From Ostreococcus lucimarinus CCE9901 (Eukaryota; Chlorophyta; Mamiellophyceae; Mamiellales; Bathycoccaceae), in NCBI RefSeq assembly GCF_000092065.1, contig NC_009364.1, positions 549,586 to 613,585 on the forward strand: a stretch of DNA of 64,000 nucleotides, given 5' to 3'. Positions 10,026 through 18,617 of the stretch are shown here, piece after piece (the stretch's first letter is position 1; each line of letters opens with the position of its first letter). The position numbers and the translations under genes were made by a program. A model generated the notes under the pieces. That model did no database searches. It was not told the DNA's origin and was given only the letters and a program-made list of their open reading frames with translations.

Positions 10026-11027
10026 TCACGACGACCGCAGCCTGGCCAACTCGCACGCGATGTCCGCGCCGATTTTAGCGTTGTTCATCACCAACGCGAT
10101 GTTCGCCTTCAAACTCGCCCCGCCCGTGAGCTCGGCGACGCGTTTCAGGACGTACGGCGTGACGTCGCGGCCCGCGACGCCTCGTTCTTCGGTTTCGCGC
10201 AACGCGCGCGCCGTCGCGCTCTCGATGCTCGCCCCCAGCGCCTCGTGCTCGAGCGGTATCGGCACCGCGAAAACGCTTCCGCTGTTTAGATTCAGCCGCA
10301 GTCCCGCGTCGATGACCTTCGCCGCCTCCAGAGGCGTGTCCACGCGCGCCGGCGCCTCGCATCCGCTCGATCTCGTGAAAAAAGCTGGAAATTCGTCGAC
10401 GCCGTACGCGCACACCGTCACCCCGTTCGTCTCCAGCACCTCCAGCGTCCTCGGAATGTCCAGAATCGACTTCGCCCCCGCGCACACCACCGCCACCGGC
10501 GTTCTTCCGAGCTCCATCAGATCCGCGCTCACGTCCATCGTGTCCTGCCCCCCCACGTGCACGCCACCGATCCCTCCCGTGACGAACACGTCCACGCCCG
10601 CCGCGCGCGCCAGCACCATCGTCCCGCTCACCGTCGTCGCCGCCGTCTTTCCCGTCCCGCACGCCGCGCTCAGGTCTCGTCTCGACGCCTTCGCGCACGC
10701 CGTCCCCATGCGCGCCACGCGCTCGAGTTCACCGTCCGTCGCGCCGACGACGCAGACGCCGTCCACGATCGCCACCGTCGCCGGCGTCGCGCCTCGCGCG
10801 CGCACCGCGCGCTCGACCGCGCGCGCCGTTTCGAGATTTTCTGGATGCGGCATCCCGTGCGCGACGATGGTGCTCTCGAGCGCGACGACGGCGCCGCCGC
10901 GCGCCAGCGTCGCGCGCACCTCGTCCGAGACGCGCACGGCGACGTCGGCGCGCGCCGTCGGCGCGACGTGCGTCGAGAGACGCGCGATGCGTCGCCGCGG
11001 GGCGTCGGCATCGCCGACGCGCGGCAT
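10026..11027 (-). CDS. psuG: Pseudouridine-5'-phosphate glycosidase
   Basis: The 333-residue protein matches the PsuG/IndA family throughout. Conserved blocks are VALESTIVAHGMPHPEN near the start, ATVAIVDGVCVVG, KASRRDL, GKTAATTVSGTM, FVTGGIGGVHVG, CAGAKSILDIPRTLEVLET and LVMNNAKIGADIA near the C-terminus. The enzyme reversibly splits pseudouridine 5'-phosphate into uracil and ribose 5-phosphate. No linked PfkB pseudouridine kinase is present, although some eukaryotes fuse the two. The N-terminus is short and Arg-rich, so organelle targeting is possible but unproven. The start lies 67 bp from the divergent metaxin start. Confidence 0.93.
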   Translation of the reverse strand: MPRVGDADAPRRRIARLSTHVAPTARADVAVRVSDEVRATLARGGAVVALESTIVAHGMPHPENLETARAVERAVRARGATPATVAIVDGVCVVGATDGELERVARMGTACAKASRRDLSAACGTGKTAATTVSGTMVLARAAGVDVFVTGGIGGVHVGGQDTMDVSADLMELGRTPVAVVCAGAKSILDIPRTLEVLETNGVTVCAYGVDEFPAFFTRSSGCEAPARVDTPLEAAKVIDAGLRLNLNSGSVFAVPIPLEHEALGASIESATARALRETEERGVAGRDVTPYVLKRVAELTGGASLKANIALVMNNAKIGADIACELARLRSS

Positions 11028-11094
11028 CGCGACGCGAAGTGTCGCCGCACTCCGACCCGCAGCGCGCGCCGATCGCGCGACGCGACGCGACGCG

Positions 11095-12177
11095 ATGCCC
11101 GCGGTGACGCTGTACGCGCGCCAGCGCTCGATCGGGGACGCGCCGACGCACGACGGCGTGGAGAGCGCGCACGTCGCGGCGCTGCTGCTGACGTCGAGCG
11201 TCGAACATCGCGTCGAGCGGTGCGCGACGGCGGCGAGCTCGCCCTCGGGCGCGCTGCCGTGCGTGGAGATCGATGGTGACGTCGACGGGGACGCCTCGGG
11301 GGCGGGACCGGCGCCGCGGAGCGCGCGAGAGGCGGCGCACAGATGCGCGACGGCGACGCGGACGCGGACGCGAGACTGCGACGGCGACGCGAGCGCGGAT
11401 GAACGCGCGATGATCGCGGGATTGCACGCGCTGGCGCGAGAAAATTTGAGACTGGCGAGCGAATACTTTGCGTACGTCGACGCGGTGGGATACGAGGCGC
11501 GAAAGGAGGAATTGGCGAAGACGCTGCCGTGGCCGCTGAGCGCGTGGACGGCGCGAAGCGCGGCGAAGGAGGCGAAGCGAGAGCTCGATAGGGCGGGCGT
11601 GGACGGCGAACGGGCGTGCGCGATGGCGGTGGAGGCGTATGGGGCGTTGAATAATCGATTGGTGAACTCGAACGCGAGGCACGGAGATGGGTATTGGTTG
11701 TGCGGGGCGAAACCGAGGAGCTGCGACGCGGCGGCGTACGCGCAGTTGAGTTATCACGCGCGGTCGCCCTCGTGCGGGCCGCTGCGAGCGGAGATGAAGC
11801 GGTATCCGCGGTTGATACAGTACGTGAACGATGTCACGGAACGATTGGTGGAGATGGAGAAGACGCTGGTGCAGAACGCGGACGACGTCGAGCCCTCGCG
11901 AGGAACGGCGCCGACGGTGGATCCGAGCGCGTGGGGCGACAGGTACGACTCGAATCACGCCGAGCGTCGAACGGGATGGAAACCGCGCACGACCAAGGCG
12001 AAGAAAATGAGCGAGAAAGATAAGGATATGCGCAGGAAGGCGTGGTACTCGGTCGGTTTCGCCGCGGCGTCGGTGATTTCGTACATGTTTCTCGGCGGCT
12101 TCATTCAACTCGATTTCGACGACGAAGACGACGAAGACGAAGATCACGCGGCGGACGACGTCGACGACGACGAATGA
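11095..12177 (+). CDS. Metaxin-like protein (mitochondrial outer-membrane SAM complex)
   Basis: This 360-residue protein has a thioredoxin/GST-like layout typical of metaxin (Sam37). The GST-C-like half includes KTLPWPLSAW, AVEAYGALNNRLVN, YWLCGAKPRSCDAAAYAQL and LRAEMKRYPRLIQYVNDV, which matches plant metaxin blocks. A C-terminal hydrophobic helix (AWYSVGFAAASVISYMFLGG) could be a tail anchor, followed by an acidic tail of Asp/Glu. The protein would assist beta-barrel insertion in the mitochondrial outer membrane. The start is the first ATG after a CGACG repeat tract; the open frame upstream is antisense to psuG. Confidence 0.85.
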   Translation: MPAVTLYARQRSIGDAPTHDGVESAHVAALLLTSSVEHRVERCATAASSPSGALPCVEIDGDVDGDASGAGPAPRSAREAAHRCATATRTRTRDCDGDASADERAMIAGLHALARENLRLASEYFAYVDAVGYEARKEELAKTLPWPLSAWTARSAAKEAKRELDRAGVDGERACAMAVEAYGALNNRLVNSNARHGDGYWLCGAKPRSCDAAAYAQLSYHARSPSCGPLRAEMKRYPRLIQYVNDVTERLVEMEKTLVQNADDVEPSRGTAPTVDPSAWGDRYDSNHAERRTGWKPRTTKAKKMSEKDKDMRRKAWYSVGFAAASVISYMFLGGFIQLDFDDEDDEDEDHAADDVDDDE

Positions 12178-12231
12178 GTGCGTTCGCTACAAACTAAAAG
12201 ATATATGCAATACAAAACGCTAATCGTGCCT

Positions 12232-13161
12232 TCAACGATGCATACAGCAGCCAAAGAGGGCGCCGGAGAGGCGCTCAAAAAACGTCGCCGGCGGTTTTTT
12301 CGCGTTCGCCAGACGCGCCGCCTTTTTCCGATACACCGCGGTGTTCTTGTAGTCCATCCTCTGGCGCACCTTGCGCTGATCGTCCTCGTGCGAGAACGAT
12401 ATCGCCCTTTGGAATTCCTTGGCGAGAGCATCCACCGACGACGACGCGTTTTCCTTCTTCGCCGCCGCCGCCGCCTCGGCGGCTTCGCGTCGCAGTCTAT
12501 CCTTCTTATCCTTCTTCGCCTTGAGTGCGGCCTCGTAATCTTTCCGCGCCTTGTCGTATTTCTCCACAACTTTCTGCGGCACCACGGCGGAGCCGATGTG
12601 ATGGGCGCCTTGTCGCTTCTTCGTAGCTTCGTCGTCCAAGTCCTCGTCGTCCCAAATCTTTGGGGTTTCCCCTCCCAACGCGTTTAATAAACCGTTCACG
12701 CCCACGTTCACGGAGCTCCCATCTTGCGTGCTTCGCTCGTCCGCGAAATCCGGATCCACGCTCTCCGTGCTCGCGAGCATCGACCCTCCGCGCGGCCCTC
12801 GACTCGAGTGCCTCGAGCTCGCGCGCGACCCCCGTCGACTCGACCGCGCGCTCGAGCTCGAGTACCCAGCCTCGCTCCTCGCCTGATCGATCTTCTCCCG
12901 CAATTTCTCCAGCTCCGCCCGCGTGATCTCGATCGCCTCGTTCTCGGCTTCGTATTCGCTGTGTCGCGACGCCGACCGTCCCGCGTACACCGCGCCGAGC
13001 GCGTCGCGTCGGTTCAATCGCTTCGTCGACCGTCCCCGTCGACCGTCGTCGCTCGCGTCGCCCTCGTCCTCGCTCAACCACGCGTGCGCGTCGCCCGAGT
13101 CATCGTTCGCGCGCGCGCGCGCGTCGAACGACGCGAGACGTCCCGCCGCGGCGCGCGACAT
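12232..13161 (-). CDS. Hypothetical coiled-coil protein with C-terminal CC motif
   Basis: The family of this 309-residue protein was not recognised. Residues 1-75 are charged and Asp/Ser-rich. A helix EIEITRAELEKLREKIDQA-like segment follows, then a Ser/Arg-rich stretch (SSARSSRRGSRASSRHSSR) that could be phosphorylated. A Lys/Ala coiled coil runs over about 195-235. The last 25 residues become hydrophobic (FFERLSGALFGCCMHR), with two adjacent cysteines five and four residues from the end. That could be a palmitoylation site, but it is not a CaaX box. The 54-bp gap to the metaxin stop is convergent. Confidence 0.72.
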   Translation of the reverse strand: MSRAAAGRLASFDARARANDDSGDAHAWLSEDEGDASDDGRRGRSTKRLNRRDALGAVYAGRSASRHSEYEAENEAIEITRAELEKLREKIDQARSEAGYSSSSARSSRRGSRASSRHSSRGPRGGSMLASTESVDPDFADERSTQDGSSVNVGVNGLLNALGGETPKIWDDEDLDDEATKKRQGAHHIGSAVVPQKVVEKYDKARKDYEAALKAKKDKKDRLRREAAEAAAAAKKENASSSVDALAKEFQRAISFSHEDDQRKVRQRMDYKNTAVYRKKAARLANAKKPPATFFERLSGALFGCCMHR

Positions 13162-13493
13162 TCCGGAGGGTGTTACGAGTGCGAACGCGCGCGCGTCGCG
13201 CGCGCGTCGCGCGCGCGTCGCGAGCGCGTCGCGCGTCGAGCGTCGCGGTCGGCGCGCGTTCGAGCGTCGGGACGAACCGGCGCGGCGTCGCGGCGCGCGG
13301 CGTCGTGACGCGCGGGCGGGCGGTCGTGAATGTCGAGGGGCGCGCGTCGACGCGCGCGCGCTCGAGTCCCCTCGCTCGAGTCCTGAACCGTCGATGGAGC
13401 GTTTTTTGAGCGTTTTTCGTCGGGAACGACGACGACGCGGGACCGAGGCGCGACAGAGCGACGCGCGACGCGACGCGCGAGGCGTCGAACGAC
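13162..13493. promoter_or_regulatory. Divergent intergenic spacer, 332 bp
   Basis: Shared upstream region of two orphan genes. It contains a run of GCGCGCGTCGC repeats (about 13186-13225) that can form alternating purine-pyrimidine structure, and a pair of GAGCGTTTTT motifs near 13397-13416. No RNA gene or further coding sequence was seen. Confidence 0.45.
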
Positions 13494-13904
13494 ATGGCGA
13501 AGATCACCGAAGTCGACGACGGGCGCGATGGGGACGCGACGCTGGGAAAGGCGCGCACGAGGCACGAAGAGATGAAGGAATTGCAAGCGCTGGCGGATGA
13601 AATCACCGAGGACGCGCGCGATGGTTCGGGGGACGACGAGGACGAGGACGACGACGGCGAGAGCGAGAGCGAGGAGGAAATCGTGAACGGGGAGTTCGTC
13701 ACCGGACCGACGGTGTGGGAAGCCGCGGCGGACGAAGAAATTCCGGAAAACCATTGGGAGTATCACATGCGCAAGAATATGAACGACGGGCGCGGCGACT
13801 CGGTGGCTCGAAACTTGGCGTACGTACCTGTGTGTAACTGCATGCCGGTGTGCGCGGGGGAGGAGTGCAGAAATCCTTATTTCATGTGGACGAAGAAGAA
13901 GTGA
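13494..13904 (+). CDS. Hypothetical acidic protein with C-terminal cysteine cluster
   Basis: This 136-residue protein was not assigned to a family. The N-terminal half is acidic (a long Asp/Glu run at about 46-62). The second half is ordered-looking (FVTGPTVWEAA, IPENHWEYHMRKNM). It ends with a compact cysteine motif, CNCMPVCAGEEC, five residues from an aromatic PYFMW. The four cysteines (C-x-C-x4-C-x4-C) could bind a metal or form disulfides. Length, low repeat content in the C-terminus and a clean ATG after the spacer support it as real. It converges on the RH50-like gene with a 59-bp gap. Confidence 0.7.
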   Translation: MAKITEVDDGRDGDATLGKARTRHEEMKELQALADEITEDARDGSGDDEDEDDDGESESEEEIVNGEFVTGPTVWEAAADEEIPENHWEYHMRKNMNDGRGDSVARNLAYVPVCNCMPVCAGEECRNPYFMWTKKK

Positions 13905-13963
13905 ACGACGTTATTGCTGTATGAAATGAAATAAATACATTTACAACACTCGAGCGCTCGACG

Positions 13964-15602
13964 CTAAAAATTCGTCGGCGTCGCCTCGACGGGGTCGCCG
14001 CGATCGTTTCTTCGCATGATCTCGCGCGCCAGACGCACTTGTCGACCGAGCACGAGAACAGACACGCGCCCTTCGCCCAACGCGCCGCGCGCGGTGCGCC
14101 CGACTCGTCGAACGTACTCGCTCGGGTCGCGCGGGAAATCAAACAAGATGACGTGCTTGACTCGCGAAGCGTCCAAACCTCGAGACGCGCGGTCCGTGCA
14201 CACGAGAATGTGCGGCATCTTCGACGGCGACGTGATGAACTCTTTCAGGTTTCTCTGCTGCTGCTCGCGCGACAGCGCGGCGTGGTACGGTAGTATCTTG
14301 TACTTGTCGCCGTCGCGATCGGCGCGCGTGAGCATGTTTTCGAGCTTTCTGCACGTCTCGATTTTGTTGCAAAACAGCAACGCCCGGTCGGCTTTGTCGA
14401 CCTCGAGCAAATCGAGCAAGGCTTTGAACTTGCGATAAAATCCCGATTGGTCATCGAAGACGTCACCACCGCTACAATCGATGAGACGCTCGAGCATACC
14501 AGCCGAAGGACGATGAAGACCCGGGCCTTGCACGACGCGAATATCGCGCTCGAAAAACTTTTTCAGTTGCTTCAACACTTCGTCCGGGATCGTGGCGGTG
14601 ACGAGCACGAACTGCGTGTCTGATTTCACCGCGTTTCGAATCGGCGCGACTTGTTCGGCGAACTCAAAGCTTTCACCGAGCAAGACGTCGCACTCGTCCA
14701 AAACCACCGCGTCGACGTCGTCCGTGAACATTTTGCCTTCCTCGATGAGCCTCGCCACGCGCCCGGGAGTGCCGACGACGATGTCTACGCCGTCTACGAG
14801 AGCTTCAATTTGCGTTCGCGACTTACTGACGTTGTTTGCCAGGAGCGAGCGCGAGCGAAGGCCGCCGAAAGAGAGTTGCTTTACGACGTCTCGCACTTGC
14901 GTCGCGAGCTCGCTCGTCGGCGTCAAAACCAAAAGCCGCGGCTTTTTCGATTTGCTTCGCCCTTGCTCGACTTCGATCTTTTGCACGCGCTGCAGCAGCG
15001 GCAACAAGTACGCCAACGTCTTTCCACTTCCCGCTTGATCGGCCAACAAAACGTGGCCGTCGTAGCGCGGCGCGGACGCGCCCGCGACGTCGCCGCTGAG
15101 CACGCGGTACGATTGCGCTTGAATGTGCGACGGACGATCTATTTTGAAACTCTCCTTCAACGCCGCGCGCACCTCGTCGCTCGCGCCGAGCTGGTTGAAC
15201 CGCGCGCCGGAAAAGAACGAGTACTCGTCCAAATCATCCGGCTCGCGCGTGTACACCATGGGTTCGAAGTCGTCCTCGACGTACTTGCTCAAGAGTTCGG
15301 GGAGGTACTGTTTTCTCTCCTCGCCCCATCGACGTCCGTCCTCGAGTTCGTCCTCCAGCCCTCGCAACAACCAATCGTCATCGTCGTCATCGAACGCGCG
15401 ATCGTCTTCGTCCATCACGTCGTCACCTCCCTCGTACTCGCTCCTCGCGTCGTAATACCGATCCCGCCGCTCGTACGCGTCGTCGCCATCGCCTCGAAAC
15501 CCTCGCGCGCCGCCCTCGCGTCCGCGCGCGCCGTCGTCACCGACCGCTCCGCGTCCAAATCGTCCCCGCCCGCGTTCGCCGTCCCGCTCGGCGCCGTCGA
15601 AC

Positions 15603-15645
<43 letters not shown>

Positions 15646-16141
15646 CCTCGCGCGCGCCGCCGCGACCGCCGCGACCCCGCCGTCCTCCCTCGCGCGCGCG
15701 TCCACCGCCGTCCGCCTCGAACCTCGACCCGAACCGCGCGTCGTCTCTTTCTCTCCGCGCGAATCCGTCGTCTCTTTCTCTCCGCGCTCGCCGCGCGTCG
15801 TCGCCGTCGTCGCCGTCGTCGCCGCGCCTCGCGTCCGCGTCGCCCGGCCGCGAGCCGTCGCCGCGCTCGATGATTCGAAACCCGCCTCGCCGCTCGGCGT
15901 CGCGCTCGCGCGCGTCGCGCTGGTGCGCGCGCTCGTCGGCGTCGTCGCGCCGATGCGTCCCTCGCGCGCGAGACGCGCGCGCGTCGTCGTCGTCGCGAAA
16001 CGCGGCGGCGGCGGCGCGACGGGGCGCGCGCGCGCGCGCGAGGGACGCGCGCGAGACGCGCGAGGACGCGCGACGCGCGAGGGCGACGACGCCGACGCGC
16101 GTCGCGCGCGCGCGCGAGGGCGCGGTCGCGGCGGAGGTCAT
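13964..16141 (-). CDS. DEAD-box RNA helicase, RH50-like, plastid-targeted
   Basis: The 725-residue helicase has a Q-motif region (SHIQAQSYRVL), Walker A QAGSGKT with Lys374, PTSELA, TPGR, a variant motif II DECD (482-485), motif III replaced by VTATI, and motifs V and VI CTDRASRGLD and HVILFDFPRDPSEYVRRVGRTAR. The segment ALLFCNKIETCRKLENML and the FPRDPSEYVRRVGRTARG block are close to Arabidopsis RH50, a plastid helicase of rRNA maturation. The first 50 residues form a plausible transit peptide. Residues about 60-270 are RG/D-rich linker, including a GRGRGRGRG run encoded by a TCCTCG hexanucleotide repeat at about 15604-15650. It probably acts in plastid RNA processing. Confidence 0.9.
15604..15650. 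repeat. In-frame TCCTCG hexanucleotide microsatellite
   Basis: About seven to eight copies of TCCTCG lie inside the RH50-like coding sequence and are read on the minus strand as alternating Arg-Gly. Because the unit is six bases, copy-number changes would keep the frame and only lengthen or shorten the RG tract. Confidence 0.85.
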
Positions 16142-16395
16142 CGCGCGGCGGGGTGTGAGGATGCGCGACGACGACTGGCGTTACAAGAGCGTCCGGGCGC
16201 GGACGACGCGCGCGGGACGGCGCGGCTCGCGAAGCCGGCGCTCGCGAGATTTAAAACACAACAACAACGCGCGTGAGGGAAACCTCGCGCGAGGGATAAC
16301 GACGGGGGAGAAAATTTGACCGGGAGCGGCGGCGCCGACGAGACGCGGGACGCGCGCCGCGCGCGTTTCGGCGGCGGCGCGAGAACGCGTCGCGA

Positions 16396-17262
16396 TCAAG
16401 ACGTCGCGGATTCGGACAAGCCGAAAACGCCGATCTCGACGTTGAAGGCGCTGGGATCGTCCTCGCGCGCGAGGTCCATCGTCACGGATTCCGCGCGCGA
16501 CGCCTCCTCGGCGTCGACGGCGACGAATCTGTAAAAGCCTTCCATCGTACCGCGCTTGGTCTTCAAAGGCGTCGACGACGCGTACTCGAAGCTCGCGCCC
16601 GGTTTGATCGTCGGTTGCTTGCCCACGACCCCGGCTCCGCGCACGGCTTCCGTTCGTCCCTCGTCGTCCGTGATCAACCAGCTTCGACTCAACAACTTGA
16701 CGCTGGAGTCGGAGACGTTTGTAATCGTCACGACGTACTGGAAAAACCACATAGATTCCTTTGGCGAGCTTCGATCGATCACGCATCGCGATTTCACCCG
16801 CACGCGCACGCCGCGCGTCGTGCGATCGCTCTCGCACGGCGACAGCCCGTCCACGACGGCGTCTCGCTCGAGTTCCTCGATCAACATCTTCACGCTCGCC
16901 GCCTTTTCGTAGTCTTCGCGCAAAATCAGCTCCGCCAAGTCGTCCTCCGCCCGCGCCAGCGGATCGCGTCGTCGCAGCGCGCGCAGCTCGTCCCGCACGT
17001 TCGCCGCCGCCGCAAAATTCTCACACGCGATCGCGTCCGCCAACCTCTCGTCCAGCCGCATCGCTCGTCTCCTGAGCGCGGGATCCGTGAACGCCTCCGC
17101 CGTCGTCCTCAACCGTTTCGTGTTCCCGTCCTCCCCCGCGCCGCCCGCGCGCGCCGCGCACCGCGCCGCGCGCCGCGCGCGCGCGCCCCCGCGACGATCC
17201 CGCGTCCGCGTCACCGCCCGCGACGCCCGCGCGTCGCCCGAACGCATCGCACGCGTCGCCAT
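16396..17262 (-). CDS. UVR-motif + ApaG (DUF525) domain protein
   Basis: The 288-residue protein starts with an Arg/Ala-rich presumed transit peptide. Two helical UvrB/UvrC-type motifs follow: LADAIACENFAAAANVRDEL (about 73-92) and LAELILREDYEKAASVKMLI (about 107-126). The C-terminal half is an ApaG beta-sandwich: GVRVRVKSRCV, FFQYVVTITNVSDSSVKLLSR, ITDDEGRTEAVRGAGVVGKQP, and KPGASFEYASSTPLKT with GTMEGFYRF. ApaG domains bind protein partners or phosphate-bearing ligands, as in F-box and POLDIP2 proteins. The exact role is unknown, and plastid location is inferred from the N-terminus. Confidence 0.85.
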   Translation of the reverse strand: MATRAMRSGDARASRAVTRTRDRRGGARARRAARCAARAGGAGEDGNTKRLRTTAEAFTDPALRRRAMRLDERLADAIACENFAAAANVRDELRALRRRDPLARAEDDLAELILREDYEKAASVKMLIEELERDAVVDGLSPCESDRTTRGVRVRVKSRCVIDRSSPKESMWFFQYVVTITNVSDSSVKLLSRSWLITDDEGRTEAVRGAGVVGKQPTIKPGASFEYASSTPLKTKRGTMEGFYRFVAVDAEEASRAESVTMDLAREDDPSAFNVEIGVFGLSESATS

Positions 17263-17663
17263 CGCGAATCAGATCGCTGATCGCGAAAAAGCGATCAATC
17301 CAATCGCGCGATCGATGGATGAATCGACGCCGTCGTCGTTCGTCGCGATCGACCGAATCCGGCGTTCGCGACGAAGCGCGCGCGCGATGAAGAGCCGCAC
17401 CGACGCCCGAAGTCGCGCGCCGAGCGCGTCGCGGTCGCGTCGCGCTTCTGTGACGCGCGAACGCCGCGTCGGATCGTCGCGCGCGCGATCGCTTTTTCGC
17501 GAAAAAGCGCCTCGAGCGGCGCGATCGACGCGTCCGACGCCCGCGTCGATCGATCGCGCGGTCGATCGATCGATCGCGCGATCGTCGCGCGGTCGATCGC
17601 GCGATGGTTTCGCGATCGATCGATCGCGCGCGCGGCGCGCGGGCGCGAGGACGCGACGCGCGG
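17263..17663. promoter_or_regulatory. Divergent spacer with palindromes, 401 bp
   Basis: Shared upstream region of the ApaG gene (minus) and the GOS12 gene (plus). A 20-bp perfect palindrome with centre CGCG flanked by T5/A5 lies at 17490-17509. The 13-mer TCGCGAAAAAGCG occurs at 17281-17293 and again inside that palindrome at 17497-17509. A 7-bp inverted repeat TGATCGC/GCGATCA spans 17278-17297. The right half is dominated by GATCGATCG and GATCGCGCG tracts (about 17548-17635). The T/A-flanked CGCG core recalls E2F-type sites, but no binding can be claimed. Confidence 0.5.
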
Positions 17664-18552
17664 ATGGCGACGACGGCGACGACGCGGGCGTGGGAGGATC
17701 TGCGCAAGGATGCGCGACGGACGGAGAGCGCGATAGAGCGCGAGCTCGGGGAGCTGAGCGCGCTCGGTGCGCGCGCGACGCGACGCGACGCGACCATCCG
17801 ACGACGCGGGCGATTCGCGCGCGACGCGACCATCCGACGACGCGACGCGACGCGACGCGACGCGATGGCGCGAGCGGGCGATTGACGAGCGGCGACGGTG
17901 ACGGACGATAGGAGCGAAAGCGCGGTACGGCGGCGCGGACGCGCGCGCGGCGACGCGGGACGCGGTCGAGACGATGGAAAGGGTGGAGCGAGAGATCGCG
18001 CGACTGCGAGCGATCGACGAGGACATGGCGCGCGCGCTGGAGGCGGATGACGAACGGGCGAGAAGCGCGAGCGGACGGGAGGGGGAGGGCGCGACGAGCG
18101 CGGGGTATCGAGACTCGCGGAGACACACGCTGCAGAGACATCGAGACGTGCTGCAGGAATACGCGGACGAGCTGCGGCGGTTGAGAAGAGACGCCGAGGA
18201 CGCGGCGGAGCGGGAGAGTTTGTTGGGAGGACGCGCGGGGTCGAGCGCTTCGGGCGGACCCGACGAGAGCGCGGAGGCGAGGTTGATTCGTGAGCGCGCG
18301 CGCATAGCGGGGAGCGCGAGCGCGATGGACGATATCATCAGCGTGGCGCAGAACACGGCGCGAGAGCTCTTCGCGCAACGCGGAATTTTACAAAACGCCG
18401 GGGCGAAAATTTTAACCATGACGAGCAAGTTTCCGGTGTTGAATAACTTGGTGCTGGCGATCAAGCGGAAAAAGAATAAAGATGCGATGATTTTAGCCGC
18501 CGTCGTCGCCGCGTGCACGACGTTCGTCCTGCTCTACTACTTGTCTAAATAG
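17664..18552 (+). CDS. Golgi Qb-SNARE, GOS12/GS28-like (one intron)
   Basis: Exons 17664-17766 and 17912-18552 join in frame to give 247 residues. Exon 1 encodes WEDLRKDARRTESAIE...LSALG, matching the start of plant GOS12, and the splice yields LGAKARYGG where GOS12 has LGARFTQGG. The first helix of the Habc-like region continues through RHRDVLQEYADELRRLRRD. The SNARE motif has the zero-layer Gln in FAQRGIL, followed by KFPVLNNLVLAIKRKKNKD and a C-terminal membrane anchor ending LLYYLSK. It should work in intra-Golgi or ER-Golgi fusion. The frame opening at 17974 alone would lack the conserved N-terminus. Confidence 0.9.
17767..17911 (+). other. Spliceosomal intron in the GOS12-like gene
   Basis: 145 nt, donor GTGCGC, acceptor ATAG. 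The putative branch region is ATTGACG at about 17881-17887, a variant of the ACTGAC seen in the other introns here. Removing it restores the conserved SNARE N-terminus in frame (phase 1). Confidence 0.85.
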
Positions 18553-18617
18553 CCGTGTCATCGAAAGCCGAGAAATTGTTCGCGCTCGCGAGGGACTTCA
18601 CGTCACACGCCGGCGCG

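Noticed and set aside
14651-16276. A 541-codon plus-strand open frame opposite the RH50-like helicase
   Set aside because: It shadows a conserved helicase; the translation is simple Arg/Ser/Val repeats and lacks a plausible domain.
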